This document shows, piece after piece, positions 48,447 to 56,875 of a stretch of 64,000 bases of DNA. The notes beneath the pieces are model-generated. The model was not told the DNA's origin. It ran no database searches and saw nothing but the letters and a program-made list of their open reading frames with translations. The stretch's first letter is position 1, and each line of letters begins with the position of its first letter. The stretch comes from Spongiactinospora rosea (GTDB lineage: Bacteria; Actinomycetota; Actinomycetes; Streptosporangiales; Streptosporangiaceae). The stretch spans positions 372,001 to 436,000 of the forward strand of contig NZ_QMEY01000002.1 of the NCBI RefSeq assembly GCF_003315795.1. The letters are read 5' to 3'. The position numbers and the translations under genes are program-made.

Positions 48447-50748
48447 GCGTCAGCCTGCTCTCGGCGTTACGCTCGACGGCGGCGCGGGTGTAGAGCAGCG
48501 GCGCGTACCCCTCAATGAGATCGTCGTAGTGCGGCGAGCGGGGGTCGCCCGACTGGCCGGGCGCGCTGGTGAACCGCGAGGCGTCCCAATCGCCCACGTC
48601 CAGCACCATCTTGAGCGCGGCCCCGGTGTGCGAGGTGTACGTCCCGGGCTGGTACTGCGAGGCGTCCACCGTGTACGGCGAGCCGCCGCGCGGGAACGGC
48701 CCCAGGTGCGCCCCCAGCGGGCCGGCGAACACGGTGTGGTGCAGCGCGCCCCACCGCCAGGTCGCCGGGTCGTCGCCGAGCCGCCCACTGACCTCCGCGT
48801 ACGCGGCCTTGAGCGTGTCGAGCAGCATCGCGTCCCTGACCTTCGCGCCGTCCGGGCCGAACCACCGCGTGGGGTGCTCGACGGCCTCGATGAGCAGCGT
48901 CACGTCCGAGCGCGGCAGGATCGCCGCGATGTGCGGCGGCAGGACCTTGGCCAGGAACGCGGGCGTCAGGTGCCGGGTGAACCACGGCTCGAACAGCGCC
49001 GCGCCCGCCGACCCGGCGCTCGCCGTGCCGTCGTAGCGGCGCAGCAGCGCCAGCGCCCGCCGGGTGACCGGGTCGTCGCCGGTCAGCCGCCGCAGTACGG
49101 CCAGCACCCGCCGGGCGGGCAGTGAGACCTGGTCGCCCTGCAACCGCATCGCGTCGGCCACGGAGTGCCGCCGGTCGGCGGCGAGCACCTGGTCGATGCG
49201 CTGCTTGCGGTAGGGGGCCTCCCACTCGAAGCCGACGCGCGGCGTGGGCGGCAGGTTGAACTCGTTGGCCGAGCTGATGAACCCCGCGCGGGGATCGCTG
49301 ACGCGGGGCAGCCGGGCCCCGTCCAGGAAGCCGCGCCACTCGAAGCGGCCGTCGCCGGGGACCGGCAGCAGGCCGTCGTAGCCGGTGCGCAGCGGGGCCA
49401 GCCCGCCGGGCACCCAGCCGATGGTGCCGGAGGTGTCGGCGTACACCTGGTTCTCCGGCGGGCCGCCCCAGGTGCGCATGATCTCGGCGAAGTCGCGGAA
49501 GTCACGCGCCCGCATCAGGCGCAGGCTGCCGAAGTAGGGGGAGGTGCCGGGTTCCAGCCAGGTGGTGCGCACGGCGTAGGCGAGGCCGCGGGCGGTGTCC
49601 ACCTTCATGACCGGGCCGTGCCGGGTGAAGGTCAGCTCGACCTCGCGCGGGGCCTGGCCCGCGACCGGCACGGTCTCCTTGACGGTGGTGAAGCGCTCCC
49701 AGCGGTCGCCGTACCGGTAGCGGCCGGGGTCGTCCGGGTCGAGCCGGTAGACGTACAGGTCCTCCTGGTCCACGCCGAACACCGTCAGCCCGAACGCCAC
49801 CGTGCCGTTGTGGCCCATGGCCACGCCGGGCAGCGCGGGCTCGCCCGCGCCGATCACGTTCAGGCCGGGGGCCGACAGGTGGGTGACGTACCGCAGCGCG
49901 GGCGCGGTCATCGCGCGGTGCGGGTCGGCCGCCAGGACGGGCCGGCCGGTGGCCGTGCGGTGCGGCGCGACCGCCCAGGCGTTGCTGCCCTCGGCGGCCG
50001 GGGCCTGCGGCGGTACCGTGCGCACCTGGCCGTTCTGGACGGTGACGCCGGTGATGGCCAGCATGTACGGGGTCAGGATGTCGGGGGTCACCGCGCACGG
50101 GTCCAGGCCGTCGGGCAGCGTGGTGGTCCACTCGGGCTGGTGCCTGCCGAGCCTCCCGGCCGCCTCGATGCCGCCCGCGCAGACGACCATCGAGCGGATG
50201 ACCTCGCTGGCGACGTTCAGCGACAGCGCGTTGCTGCGGATGCGGACGACGTCCTCGGGCCGCCAGCGCGCGGGCGTATAGCCCAGCTTGCCGAACTCGG
50301 GGGGCAGCGCGGCCGGGTCCAGGGCGTCGATGTAGGCGTTGACGCCCTCGGTGAAGCGGGTGGCGGCCCGCCGCGCCTCCGGCCCGTAGGAGTCCCACTC
50401 CTCGCGCATGTCGCCCCGGTACAGGAACAGCCGGGTGGCGCGGTCCTGGGCCAGGTAGGCGGGGCCGAGCACCTCGGAGAGCAGGCCGAGGCCGCGCCTG
50501 CGCCACAGGTCCATCTGGAAGAGCCGGTCCTTGGCCGCGGTGTAGCCCTGGGCGAAGAACAGGTCGTCGGTGCTGCGCGCGTACAGGTGCGGCACGCCCC
50601 AGCGGTCGGTGATCTGCTGGACGGGGGCGCGCAGGCCGGGCACGGCCCGCGTGTCAGCGGCCGACGCCGGCGCCGCCGGTACGACGGCCGAGGCCAGCAG
50701 GCCCGCCAGCGAGATCCCGGCCGCGAGCAGCGGACGTGAGTACTTCAT
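48427..50748 (-). CDS. Secreted penicillin-acylase-type Ntn hydrolase
   Basis: A 773-residue precursor. A clear Sec signal peptide (MKYSRPLLAAGISLAGLLASAVVPAAP) predicts export. The fold is that of beta-lactam, aculeacin and acyl-homoserine-lactone acylases: an alpha chain, a spacer, then an autocatalytic cut before Ser255 in EGSNAWAVAP, which becomes the N-terminal nucleophile. Other family marks are the N-terminal DRWGVPHLYA and the late block YTVDASQYQPGTYTSHTG. GAGG lies seven bases before ATG 50748. The start overlaps the mutase gene by 95 bases, so it appears to be the last gene of the glycosyltransferase-peptidase-mutase operon. It hydrolyses an amide or acyl side chain outside the membrane; the substrate is unknown. 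Possible roles are release of a late protecting group or an unrelated scavenging job. Confidence 0.9.
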   Translation of the reverse strand: MKYSRPLLAAGISLAGLLASAVVPAAPASAADTRAVPGLRAPVQQITDRWGVPHLYARSTDDLFFAQGYTAAKDRLFQMDLWRRRGLGLLSEVLGPAYLAQDRATRLFLYRGDMREEWDSYGPEARRAATRFTEGVNAYIDALDPAALPPEFGKLGYTPARWRPEDVVRIRSNALSLNVASEVIRSMVVCAGGIEAAGRLGRHQPEWTTTLPDGLDPCAVTPDILTPYMLAITGVTVQNGQVRTVPPQAPAAEGSNAWAVAPHRTATGRPVLAADPHRAMTAPALRYVTHLSAPGLNVIGAGEPALPGVAMGHNGTVAFGLTVFGVDQEDLYVYRLDPDDPGRYRYGDRWERFTTVKETVPVAGQAPREVELTFTRHGPVMKVDTARGLAYAVRTTWLEPGTSPYFGSLRLMRARDFRDFAEIMRTWGGPPENQVYADTSGTIGWVPGGLAPLRTGYDGLLPVPGDGRFEWRGFLDGARLPRVSDPRAGFISSANEFNLPPTPRVGFEWEAPYRKQRIDQVLAADRRHSVADAMRLQGDQVSLPARRVLAVLRRLTGDDPVTRRALALLRRYDGTASAGSAGAALFEPWFTRHLTPAFLAKVLPPHIAAILPRSDVTLLIEAVEHPTRWFGPDGAKVRDAMLLDTLKAAYAEVSGRLGDDPATWRWGALHHTVFAGPLGAHLGPFPRGGSPYTVDASQYQPGTYTSHTGAALKMVLDVGDWDASRFTSAPGQSGDPRSPHYDDLIEGYAPLLYTRAAVERNAESRLTLIPARE

Positions 50749-51991
50749 GGTCTTCCTCGTCGTCGTAGGTCCGCTGCACGTACGACAGTGCGGCGAGTAG
50801 ATCGCTGGAGGTGACCGGCCGCGACGACCCGGTGGTGACCAGCCCGGCCAGCGGCAGCGAGCCGGTGTCGGCCCAGCGGAGCCGGCCGGTGTCGTCGATG
50901 AAGCTCCTGGTCCGCCCCTGGTTGTCGGGATGCACGCAGTAGGGGATGTCGAGGTGGCCCTGTTTGAAGGCGAGCAGCAGGGCCTCGCCGAGGTCGCTCG
51001 CGCCGTCCAGCACGGCCTCGACCAGGGCCCGCGCCTCGGCGTAGATCTGGGAGTCGGCGGCGGGCGCGCGGGTGGGCGGGCGGGTCAGGGCGGCGACCTC
51101 GCCCGCGTGGGCCAGCGCGGCGACGTTCTCCTCGATGGTGGGGATGCGCCGGGACTCGGCGACGGTCTTGACGATCAGCCGTTCGGCGCCGGTCTCGACG
51201 GCCAGTTCGGCGGCCCGGCCGAGCAGTCTCCGCGCGCCGCCGTCCGTGGCCGGGTACATGCCCATGTAGGCGTAGATGACGACGTGCCAGTTGACGTGCG
51301 GCAGGAGTTCGGCGCACAGCCTGCGCAGCGCGAGGACGGCTTCGCGGTCCTGCTCGTGGTTGGTCTGCTGGGCGTAGCTGACCGAGATGTCGCACAGGCC
51401 GTGCTGGGCGAAGAACAGCGCCTCGCACACGCTGAGCGCGACGAGCTGGCTCGGCGGGCAGAGCTGGCCGAGCATGCAGCCGCCGAAGGTCTCCAGGTGC
51501 GGTTCGATGCCGACGTCGCGCAGTTCGGCCAGCTTCTCGCAGACGGTGGCCCAGTTGTGGACCGACTGGTGCAGCGGTGTGCGGCCGTACGGCAGGCAGT
51601 ACGACACCGGGCCGCCCTCCGTGGCGTGCAGCCCGGCGGCGATCGAGGCGAGCACGATGTCCCGCGGGACGGCCGACCCGTGCCGTACCTGCACGGGGAA
51701 GTCCGGGCCCGCGATCCCGGCCAGGACCTCGCGGGTGACCTCGGTGGGGTGGGTGGCGATCGGGTAGCCGTTGAGCGGTTCGCCGTCGCGGAGGGCGGCG
51801 TGCGCCCGGTCCAGGTGGCCGATCCTGGTGTAGCTGTCCACGGTGATCGTGCCGACCGTGGTGGCGGGGGCCCGCCGGGTGGCCAGCAGCCCGGCGCGCA
51901 TCCGCTCGGGCGCGCTGAAGCCCATCCTGGGCTGGACCACCAGGGTCCCGCGCCGCGCCGCCTGCCGGACGAACCCCCCGAAACCGATCAA
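50654..51991 (-). CDS. Glutamate (methylaspartate) mutase E subunit (VinI-like)
   Basis: A 445-residue protein related to the large subunit of B12-dependent glutamate mutase, which rearranges L-glutamate to 3-methylaspartate. Recognisable segments are VVQPRMGFSAPERMRAGLLA, TVGTITVDSYTR, the glycine/cysteine stretch ETFGGCMLGQLCPPSQLVAL and VSYAQQTNHEQD. In vicenistatin clusters this enzyme makes the precursor of the 3-aminoisobutyrate starter. The proposed start is TTG 51991, whose TTGA overlaps the stop of the peptidase gene; no ATG or GTG lies nearby in frame. The last 31 codons overlap the acylase gene. The small S subunit with the cobalamin-binding DxHxxG motif is not in the window, yet it is needed for activity. 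Confidence 0.9.
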   Translation of the reverse strand: MIGFGGFVRQAARRGTLVVQPRMGFSAPERMRAGLLATRRAPATTVGTITVDSYTRIGHLDRAHAALRDGEPLNGYPIATHPTEVTREVLAGIAGPDFPVQVRHGSAVPRDIVLASIAAGLHATEGGPVSYCLPYGRTPLHQSVHNWATVCEKLAELRDVGIEPHLETFGGCMLGQLCPPSQLVALSVCEALFFAQHGLCDISVSYAQQTNHEQDREAVLALRRLCAELLPHVNWHVVIYAYMGMYPATDGGARRLLGRAAELAVETGAERLIVKTVAESRRIPTIEENVAALAHAGEVAALTRPPTRAPAADSQIYAEARALVEAVLDGASDLGEALLLAFKQGHLDIPYCVHPDNQGRTRSFIDDTGRLRWADTGSLPLAGLVTTGSSRPVTSSDLLAALSYVQRTYDDEEDHEVLTSAARGRDLAGGPAGLGRRTGGAGVGR

Positions 51992-52890
51992 CGCAACCGG
52001 TCCAGGTAGTCGGTCATGACCTTCAGGAAGCGCTCCGGCTCCTCCAGGTGCGGCACATGGCTGGACTCCTCGAACAGCTCCCAGCGCACGTCCGGGATCA
52101 GGTCCTGGAAGGGCTGCACGGTGACCGGGGTGGCCTCGTCGTACCGCCCGCTGATCAGCAGGGTCGGCACCGCGATGTCCGGCAGCACGTCCTCCACCGA
52201 CCAATCGCGCAGGGTGCCGATGACGTGGAACTCGTTCGGCCCGTTCATGATGTGGTACACCGTCGGGTTGTCGCGCAGCTCCAGGAAGGTCGCGGTGTAG
52301 TCGCGCGGCCACGGGTCCAGCCTGCACACGTGCCGCTGGTGGAAGACCTGCGAGGCGCGGAAGTACTCCTCGCTGTCGGTCGTCCCGGCCGTCTCGTGCC
52401 TGCGCAGCGTCTCCTGCACGTCGGGCGGGAGCTGCGCGCGCAGCACCTCCATCTCGCTCAGCCAGGTCGGCATCGAGGCGGGCGAGTTGGCGATGACCAG
52501 GCCGCGCAGCCCCGGCGGGCGGCGGGCCGCGTGCGCGGCCGACAGCATGCCGCCCCACGACTGGCCGAACAGCACGTAGTCATCGGCGATGCCCAGCTTG
52601 GTGAGCAGGTTGTCCAGCTCGTCGAGAAAGAGCTGAACGGTCCAGAAGTCCGGGCCCTTGTCCGGCAGATGCGTGGAGCCGCCGCTGCCGAGCTGGTCGT
52701 AGTGGACGACCGGCCAGCCCCGCTCGGCCAGCGCGCAGAGCGGGAGCAGGTAGTCGTGGGTGCTGCCGGGCCCGCCGTGGACCACGACCACCGCGGGCCG
52801 GCCGGCGCGCAGCCGGCCGGTCACCCGGTGCCAGGTCCGGTACGGCCCGAACGGGATCGTGCCCTTGGTGGCCGGGGCCATCACGCTCAC
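51988..52890 (-). CDS. Proline iminopeptidase family aminopeptidase (VinJ-like)
   Basis: A 300-residue alpha/beta hydrolase of peptidase family S33. The oxyanion motif is HGGPGSTHDY, the nucleophile Ser111 is in GQSWGG, an Asp follows in GRYDEATP and the His is in SSHVPHLEEP. In vicenistatin biosynthesis VinJ removes the alanine cap from the finished polyketide amine so that lactam closure can occur. The VinK-, VinM- and VinI-like neighbours support that role here. There is no signal peptide, so it acts in the cytosol. The start is GTG 52890 with AGGAG about 10 bases upstream; GTG 52884 or ATG 52881 are alternatives. It follows the glycosyltransferase by six bases and overlaps the mutase gene at TTGA. 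Confidence 0.9.
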   Translation of the reverse strand: MSVMAPATKGTIPFGPYRTWHRVTGRLRAGRPAVVVVHGGPGSTHDYLLPLCALAERGWPVVHYDQLGSGGSTHLPDKGPDFWTVQLFLDELDNLLTKLGIADDYVLFGQSWGGMLSAAHAARRPPGLRGLVIANSPASMPTWLSEMEVLRAQLPPDVQETLRRHETAGTTDSEEYFRASQVFHQRHVCRLDPWPRDYTATFLELRDNPTVYHIMNGPNEFHVIGTLRDWSVEDVLPDIAVPTLLISGRYDEATPVTVQPFQDLIPDVRWELFEESSHVPHLEEPERFLKVMTDYLDRLR

Positions 52891-52896
52891 CGGCCG

Positions 52897-54150
52897 TCAG
52901 CTCCTGTGCTCGCCGGTCAGCCGCTCCAGTTCGGCGACGAGGGCGGCCGGGGTGGGCTCGGCCAGCAGCTCGGCGCGCAGCCGCGCGGCGTTGTCGGCGA
53001 AGGACGGCTCGGAGAGCAGCCGTTCCACGCCCTCGCGCACGGTCTGGGCGCTCATCCGCTCCGGGCGGAAGAACAGCCCGGCGCCCTGGTCCTCGATCAT
53101 CTGGCCCTTGACCGGGGTGTCCCACATGTCGGCGATGGTGATCTGCGGCACGCCGTTGATCAGCGCCCCGCCGACCGAGCCGAAGCCGCCGTGGTGGATG
53201 GTCGCCCGGCAGGTCGGCAACAGCGCCTGCAACGGGACGAAGTCCTCGATCCTGGTGTTGTCCGGCACCTTCTCCAGGCCCTCGCGCTGCGCCCCGGAGA
53301 GCGTGGCGACCAGCTCGATGTCCAGGTCGGCCATCGCGTCGACCAGCTCGGCCGGGGAGAACGGGTCGGCCCCCATGAAGTCCCGGCCGGACAGGCCGAG
53401 GGTGAGGCACACGCGCGGCTTGGCCGGCGGCTCCAGCAGCCAGTCGGGGATCACCGAGCGGCCGTTGTAGGGGATGTAGCGCATGCCCAGCGTGGGCACG
53501 TCCACGGGCAGCCGCAGGCTCTTGGGCAGCGGGTCGATCGTCCAGTGGCCGGTGATCAGATGGTCGCCGAAGGGCACGTCGTACCGGGCCGCCGTCCAGG
53601 TCAGCCACTCGGCGACCGGGTCCTCGCGGTGCTGCTCCGGCTGCCGGTCGCGCAGCTCGTTGAACACCTTGCGGGCGCTGCCCGGCGCGTCCAGCCCCCA
53701 CAGCAGGCGGGCGTGCGCGGCGCCGCAGGCCGCCGCGGCGATGCCCCCCGCGTAGGTGTAGGGCTCGGAGATCACCAGGTCGGGCCGCCAGGACCGGGCG
53801 TAGGAGACCAGGCCGTCCACCATCGTGTCGTTGTTGGCCGCCATCAGCATGAGCGCGGTCGTCAACATCTCGAAGTCGAGGGCGTCGGCCCAGGTCGGGG
53901 GCTCGTCCCGCTCCTCGTACATCTTCGGGAAGGTCACGTTCCCCGCCATGGCGAGGTCCTGCCGCATCTGCTGGAGCACGTGGTCGGTGCCGACGGGCAC
54001 CGCGGGCAGGCCGGAGGCCAGGATGTCGTCGGTCAGCATCGGCTGGCTGGCCACCCGTACCTCGTGCCCTGCCGCGCGCAGCGCCCAGGCCAGCGGGACC
54101 TGGCTGTAGTAGTGGGACGCCTGCGCGAGCGTCGTCATGAGGACACGCAT
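52897..54150 (-). CDS. Activator-dependent macrolide-type glycosyltransferase (DesVII/EryCIII class)
   Basis: A 417-residue GT-B enzyme. The N-terminal domain begins MRVLMTTLAQASHYYSQVPL, and the C-terminal donor domain carries IHHGGFGSVGGALINGVPQ, the His-Gly-Gly nucleotide-sugar site. It should attach a dTDP-deoxysugar to the macrolactam in the cytosol. Its closest relatives by motif and context are the DesVII, EryCIII and TylM2 type, which work only with a P450-like partner; that partner is encoded 15 bases upstream. AAGGAGA precedes ATG 54150. The sugar itself is probably the amino-dideoxyhexose made by the operon at 60511-56876. Confidence 0.93.
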   Translation of the reverse strand: MRVLMTTLAQASHYYSQVPLAWALRAAGHEVRVASQPMLTDDILASGLPAVPVGTDHVLQQMRQDLAMAGNVTFPKMYEERDEPPTWADALDFEMLTTALMLMAANNDTMVDGLVSYARSWRPDLVISEPYTYAGGIAAAACGAAHARLLWGLDAPGSARKVFNELRDRQPEQHREDPVAEWLTWTAARYDVPFGDHLITGHWTIDPLPKSLRLPVDVPTLGMRYIPYNGRSVIPDWLLEPPAKPRVCLTLGLSGRDFMGADPFSPAELVDAMADLDIELVATLSGAQREGLEKVPDNTRIEDFVPLQALLPTCRATIHHGGFGSVGGALINGVPQITIADMWDTPVKGQMIEDQGAGLFFRPERMSAQTVREGVERLLSEPSFADNAARLRAELLAEPTPAALVAELERLTGEHRS

Positions 54151-54165
54151 CGGAAGGTCTCCTTC

Positions 54166-55371
54166 TCAGAGGGTGGTCACCGCGAGGGTGAGCGGGCCGC
54201 GGGTGACCGGGGTGCGCCGGCCGCGCAGTACCGGGCCGTCGCGCCGGATCTCCGGCGCGCTCTCGGCCAGCACCCGCAGCGCGACCTCCGCCTGGCGCCT
54301 GGCGAGCGGCGCGACGAACTCGTTCAGCCCCCCGCCGGCCGGGGCCACGACGCCGCGGGTGAGGTCGAACCGCGCGGGCTCGGGGCAGACCTGCGGGTCG
54401 CGGCCGAGCGCCGCGACGACGACCACGACGTGCGTGCCCGCCGGGACGCTCTGACCGGCCAGTTCGACGTCCTGCGCGGCCACGCGGGCCTGGAGCTGGA
54501 CGGGCGGGTCGTGGCGCAGCGACTCCTCGACGGCGGCGGCGGCCAGTTCGGGCCGCTCGCGCAGGGTCCGCCACTGGTCCGGGTCGTCCAGCAGGGCCAG
54601 GGCGGCGTTTCCGGCCAGCCGGGCGGCGGCGTCCACGCCCTCGGCCGACAGCAGCAGCCGGATCGCGCGCAACCCCTCCCCGTCGTCCGCCGACTCGCCG
54701 AGCAGCGCGTCCAGGTCGGCGAAGGCGGCGTCGAGGTCGCGGACGACGTCGAGCCGCTGGGCGGCGAGCAGGCTGTCCGGCATCCGCGCGAGCCGCAGGC
54801 ACAGGTCGGCGAACCGGTCGTGCTCGTCCTCGGGGACGCCGATCAGCCTCGCGGTGATCTCGGCGGTGGCCGGGCGCAGCACGTCGTTCATCAGGTCGAA
54901 GCCGGGACGCGGCGCGCGATCGAGGGCCGCCCGGTAGAGGCCGGCCATCAGGTCGTCGTGCGCGGCGCACGCCTCCGCCCCGAACCGGGGCAGCCACAGG
55001 TCCCTGTCCACGCGGCCGGGCACGCCGCCGAAGTAGGGCACCACCTGCGGCGGCACCGGCCCGCCCGCCGGGCCGACCGGCCCGAAGCCGTCGCCGTCCA
55101 GCACCCGCGCGGCCACCGCCGGGTCACAGGTGACCAGGCTTCCGGCGGCGCTCGTGTGCAGCGGGCCGAGGGCGCGCAGCCGCTCGTACAGCGGGTAGGG
55201 GTCGTCGGTCTGGCCGCGCAGCACCATGGCGTAGGCGTCGCCGCCGTTGGAGCCGAGGAACCACTGCATCGCCCGGGTGGACATCAGGTGCAGCCCGAGT
55301 TCGGTGTCGGTGAGGTCCGCGAGCGCGCGTTCCAGTGGCGGTAGTAGCAGCGTGGTGTCCTGGCTGTTCAT
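54166..55371 (-). CDS. P450-like glycosyltransferase activator (DesVIII/EryCII class)
   Basis: A 401-residue protein with a cytochrome P450 fold. The ExxR-like helix K region is AVEESLRHDPPVQLQARVA. The haem-binding loop has lost its cysteine: where P450s have FGxGxHxCxG this protein reads APAGGGLNEFVAPLARRQ. That loss is the hallmark of DesVIII, EryCII and TylM3, which stabilise the partner glycosyltransferase instead of oxidising substrates. The glycosyltransferase gene follows directly. ATG 55371 has only a weak upstream ribosome site. It is the first gene of the minus-strand operon and is divergent from the esterase-like gene across a 232-base gap. Confidence 0.93.
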   Translation of the reverse strand: MNSQDTTLLLPPLERALADLTDTELGLHLMSTRAMQWFLGSNGGDAYAMVLRGQTDDPYPLYERLRALGPLHTSAAGSLVTCDPAVAARVLDGDGFGPVGPAGGPVPPQVVPYFGGVPGRVDRDLWLPRFGAEACAAHDDLMAGLYRAALDRAPRPGFDLMNDVLRPATAEITARLIGVPEDEHDRFADLCLRLARMPDSLLAAQRLDVVRDLDAAFADLDALLGESADDGEGLRAIRLLLSAEGVDAAARLAGNAALALLDDPDQWRTLRERPELAAAAVEESLRHDPPVQLQARVAAQDVELAGQSVPAGTHVVVVVAALGRDPQVCPEPARFDLTRGVVAPAGGGLNEFVAPLARRQAEVALRVLAESAPEIRRDGPVLRGRRTPVTRGPLTLAVTTL

Positions 55372-55396
55372 TGGCGCTCGCCCGCTCCCGATTATT

Positions 55397-55433
55397 CGTC
55401 AAAATGACGATCACGCGTTTTCCGTCGTCGGAA
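55397..55433. promoter_or_regulatory. Two small palindromes upstream of the P450-like gene
   Basis: TCGTCA-AAA-TGACGA occupies 55396-55410 and TTCCG-TCGT-CGGAA occupies 55420-55433, 25 to 62 bases upstream of ATG 55371. Their position suits repressor or activator sites for this operon. No regulator is known. Confidence 0.4.
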
Positions 55434-55470
55434 TCTGCCGCCATGCTAGAAACCTGGTGATCGACGCCCA

Positions 55471-55488
55471 ACCCCTAGCCCGCCCCTA
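55471..55488. promoter_or_regulatory. CCCCTA-type box pair between the P450-like and esterase-like genes
   Basis: ACCCCTA (55471-55477) and GCCCCTA (55482-55488) are direct copies with starts 11 bases apart, about one helical turn. The pair sits in the divergent gap, 100 bases from one start and 116 from the other. Confidence 0.62.
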
Positions 55489-55603
55489 TTCGTTGGTAGG
55501 GCAGGCTGTACCACGGAGACGGGGGAGTCCTGCATGGCACCTATTTCGCCGTCCTTGGATCATGGACTTCGAACGGTCGAATTCCAGCCCAGGAAGGGAT
55601 CCG

Positions 55604-56851
55604 ATGTCCGGTTCGCCGCAGTACTGCGTCACGACCGCACTCCGGCGCAGCGCATATCCATTGCGTACGACAGAGCCGTACGCGGATCGCAGCGACCTGG
55701 AACCGCTGAGCAGGCTGGTCGAAGGCGCCTGCGTGGTCGGCCTGGGCCAGGCGACGCACAACAGCCATGAGTTCTTCACCATGAAGCACCGGATCTTCCG
55801 GTACCTCGTGGAGAAGCTGGGGTTCACCACGTTCGCGCTGGAGGCGAACTGGAGCGCCGGGCTGCGGCTCAACGACTACGTGCTGCACGGCAAGGGCGAC
55901 CCGCGGCAGATCATGGACGAGGAGTTCCAGGGGTCGTACGTCTTCTGGAACACCCTGGAGCACCTCGACCTCATCGAGTGGATGCGCGCGCACAACGAGC
56001 GGCACGACCGGAAAGTGCAGTTCATGGGGGCCGACATCGGCCACGCGGGCGAGGAGCTGTACGACCGGGTGCTCACCCTCGCGATGCGGCACGCGCCCCG
56101 GCTCGGCCGCGAGCTGGCCCCGCTCTACCGCCAGTTGCGGCCCGAACCCGGGGCCGGCGCCTGGCCCGGCCACTACCTGGCCAAGTCGCTGGAGGAGCGG
56201 CGCTGGCTGGTGTTCCTGGCCCGCCGCGCGCTGACCCTGCTGCGCCGCCACCCCTGGCCCGACGCCTGCTCACACGCCTGGGCCGTCCGCCACGCCAAGG
56301 CGATCACCCAGACCTGGACCTTGTACGCCCACGACCTCGACGACCCCGCCCAGCTCGCCCAGGGCCTGCTGCACCGGGACATGGCGATGGCGGAGAACAC
56401 GGTGTGGTGGCGGCTGCGCACCGGCCACCGGATGCTGCTGTCGGCGCACAACGCGCACGTCGCCTACGAGAGCTTCGACCCCGAGCACTATCCGAGGGTG
56501 CTCGGGGCGTTCCTGCGGCAGTACCTCGGGCCCCGGTACGTCAACGTCGGCTTCACCTTCCACCGCGGGTCGTTCAACGCCTGGAACGAGGCCAACAACA
56601 TGACCGCCTTCACCGTGGGCCCGGCGGGCGGCCACAGCAACGAGCACACCCTGGACCAGATCGACCACGACGACCACCTGCTGGACCTGCGGACCATCCC
56701 GGCCAGGGCGCGGGCGTGGCTGCAGGTGGCGCGGCCGACCGGGGTGGTGGGCACGGTGTACCCGGTCGCGACGCCGCTGATCCGGCTGGCCCACTCCTAC
56801 GACATGCTGATCCACCTGCGCGAGATCACCGCGGCGCACCTGCTGGCCTGA
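55604..56851 (+). CDS. Erythromycin esterase family protein
   Basis: A 415-residue protein of the EreA/EreB/EreC superfamily. By alignment with EreC the likely catalytic residues are His52 (GLGQATHNSHEFF), Glu80 (FALEANWSAG) and a His near 282 (LLSAHNAHV). The usual GEATHG signature is altered to GQATHN. Known members open macrolactone esters by hydrolysis; others in this superfamily have different or unknown roles. A macrolactam has no lactone, so the substrate here could be an ester elsewhere in the molecule, or the protein may have a non-hydrolytic role. AGGAAGG at 55591-55597 fixes ATG 55604. A box pair upstream suggests control with the cluster. It converges on the aminotransferase gene with a 24-base gap. 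Confidence 0.85.
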   Translation: MSGSPQYCVTTALRRSAYPLRTTEPYADRSDLEPLSRLVEGACVVGLGQATHNSHEFFTMKHRIFRYLVEKLGFTTFALEANWSAGLRLNDYVLHGKGDPRQIMDEEFQGSYVFWNTLEHLDLIEWMRAHNERHDRKVQFMGADIGHAGEELYDRVLTLAMRHAPRLGRELAPLYRQLRPEPGAGAWPGHYLAKSLEERRWLVFLARRALTLLRRHPWPDACSHAWAVRHAKAITQTWTLYAHDLDDPAQLAQGLLHRDMAMAENTVWWRLRTGHRMLLSAHNAHVAYESFDPEHYPRVLGAFLRQYLGPRYVNVGFTFHRGSFNAWNEANNMTAFTVGPAGGHSNEHTLDQIDHDDHLLDLRTIPARARAWLQVARPTGVVGTVYPVATPLIRLAHSYDMLIHLREITAAHLLA

Positions 56852-56874
56852 GCCGGGCAGCCGGGCAGCCGGGC
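56852..56874. repeat. Short tandem repeat (8-bp unit, nearly three copies)
   Basis: GCCGGGCA repeats at 56852-56859, 56860-56867 and 56868-56874 (last base changed). It fills the gap between two convergent stop codons. It shows no stable hairpin plus T tract, so I do not call a terminator. Confidence 0.8.
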
Positions 56875-56875
56875 C

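Noticed and set aside
51992..52558. N-terminal extension of the mutase frame to 52558
   Set aside because: It is antisense-free but overlaps the peptidase gene in another frame and gives Arg/Ala-rich text; the family match begins at residue 1 of the TTG 51991 start.
55247..55603. Upstream extension of the esterase-like frame
   Set aside because: It overlaps the divergent P450-like gene; AGGAAGG before ATG 55604 and the start of family similarity mark the true start.
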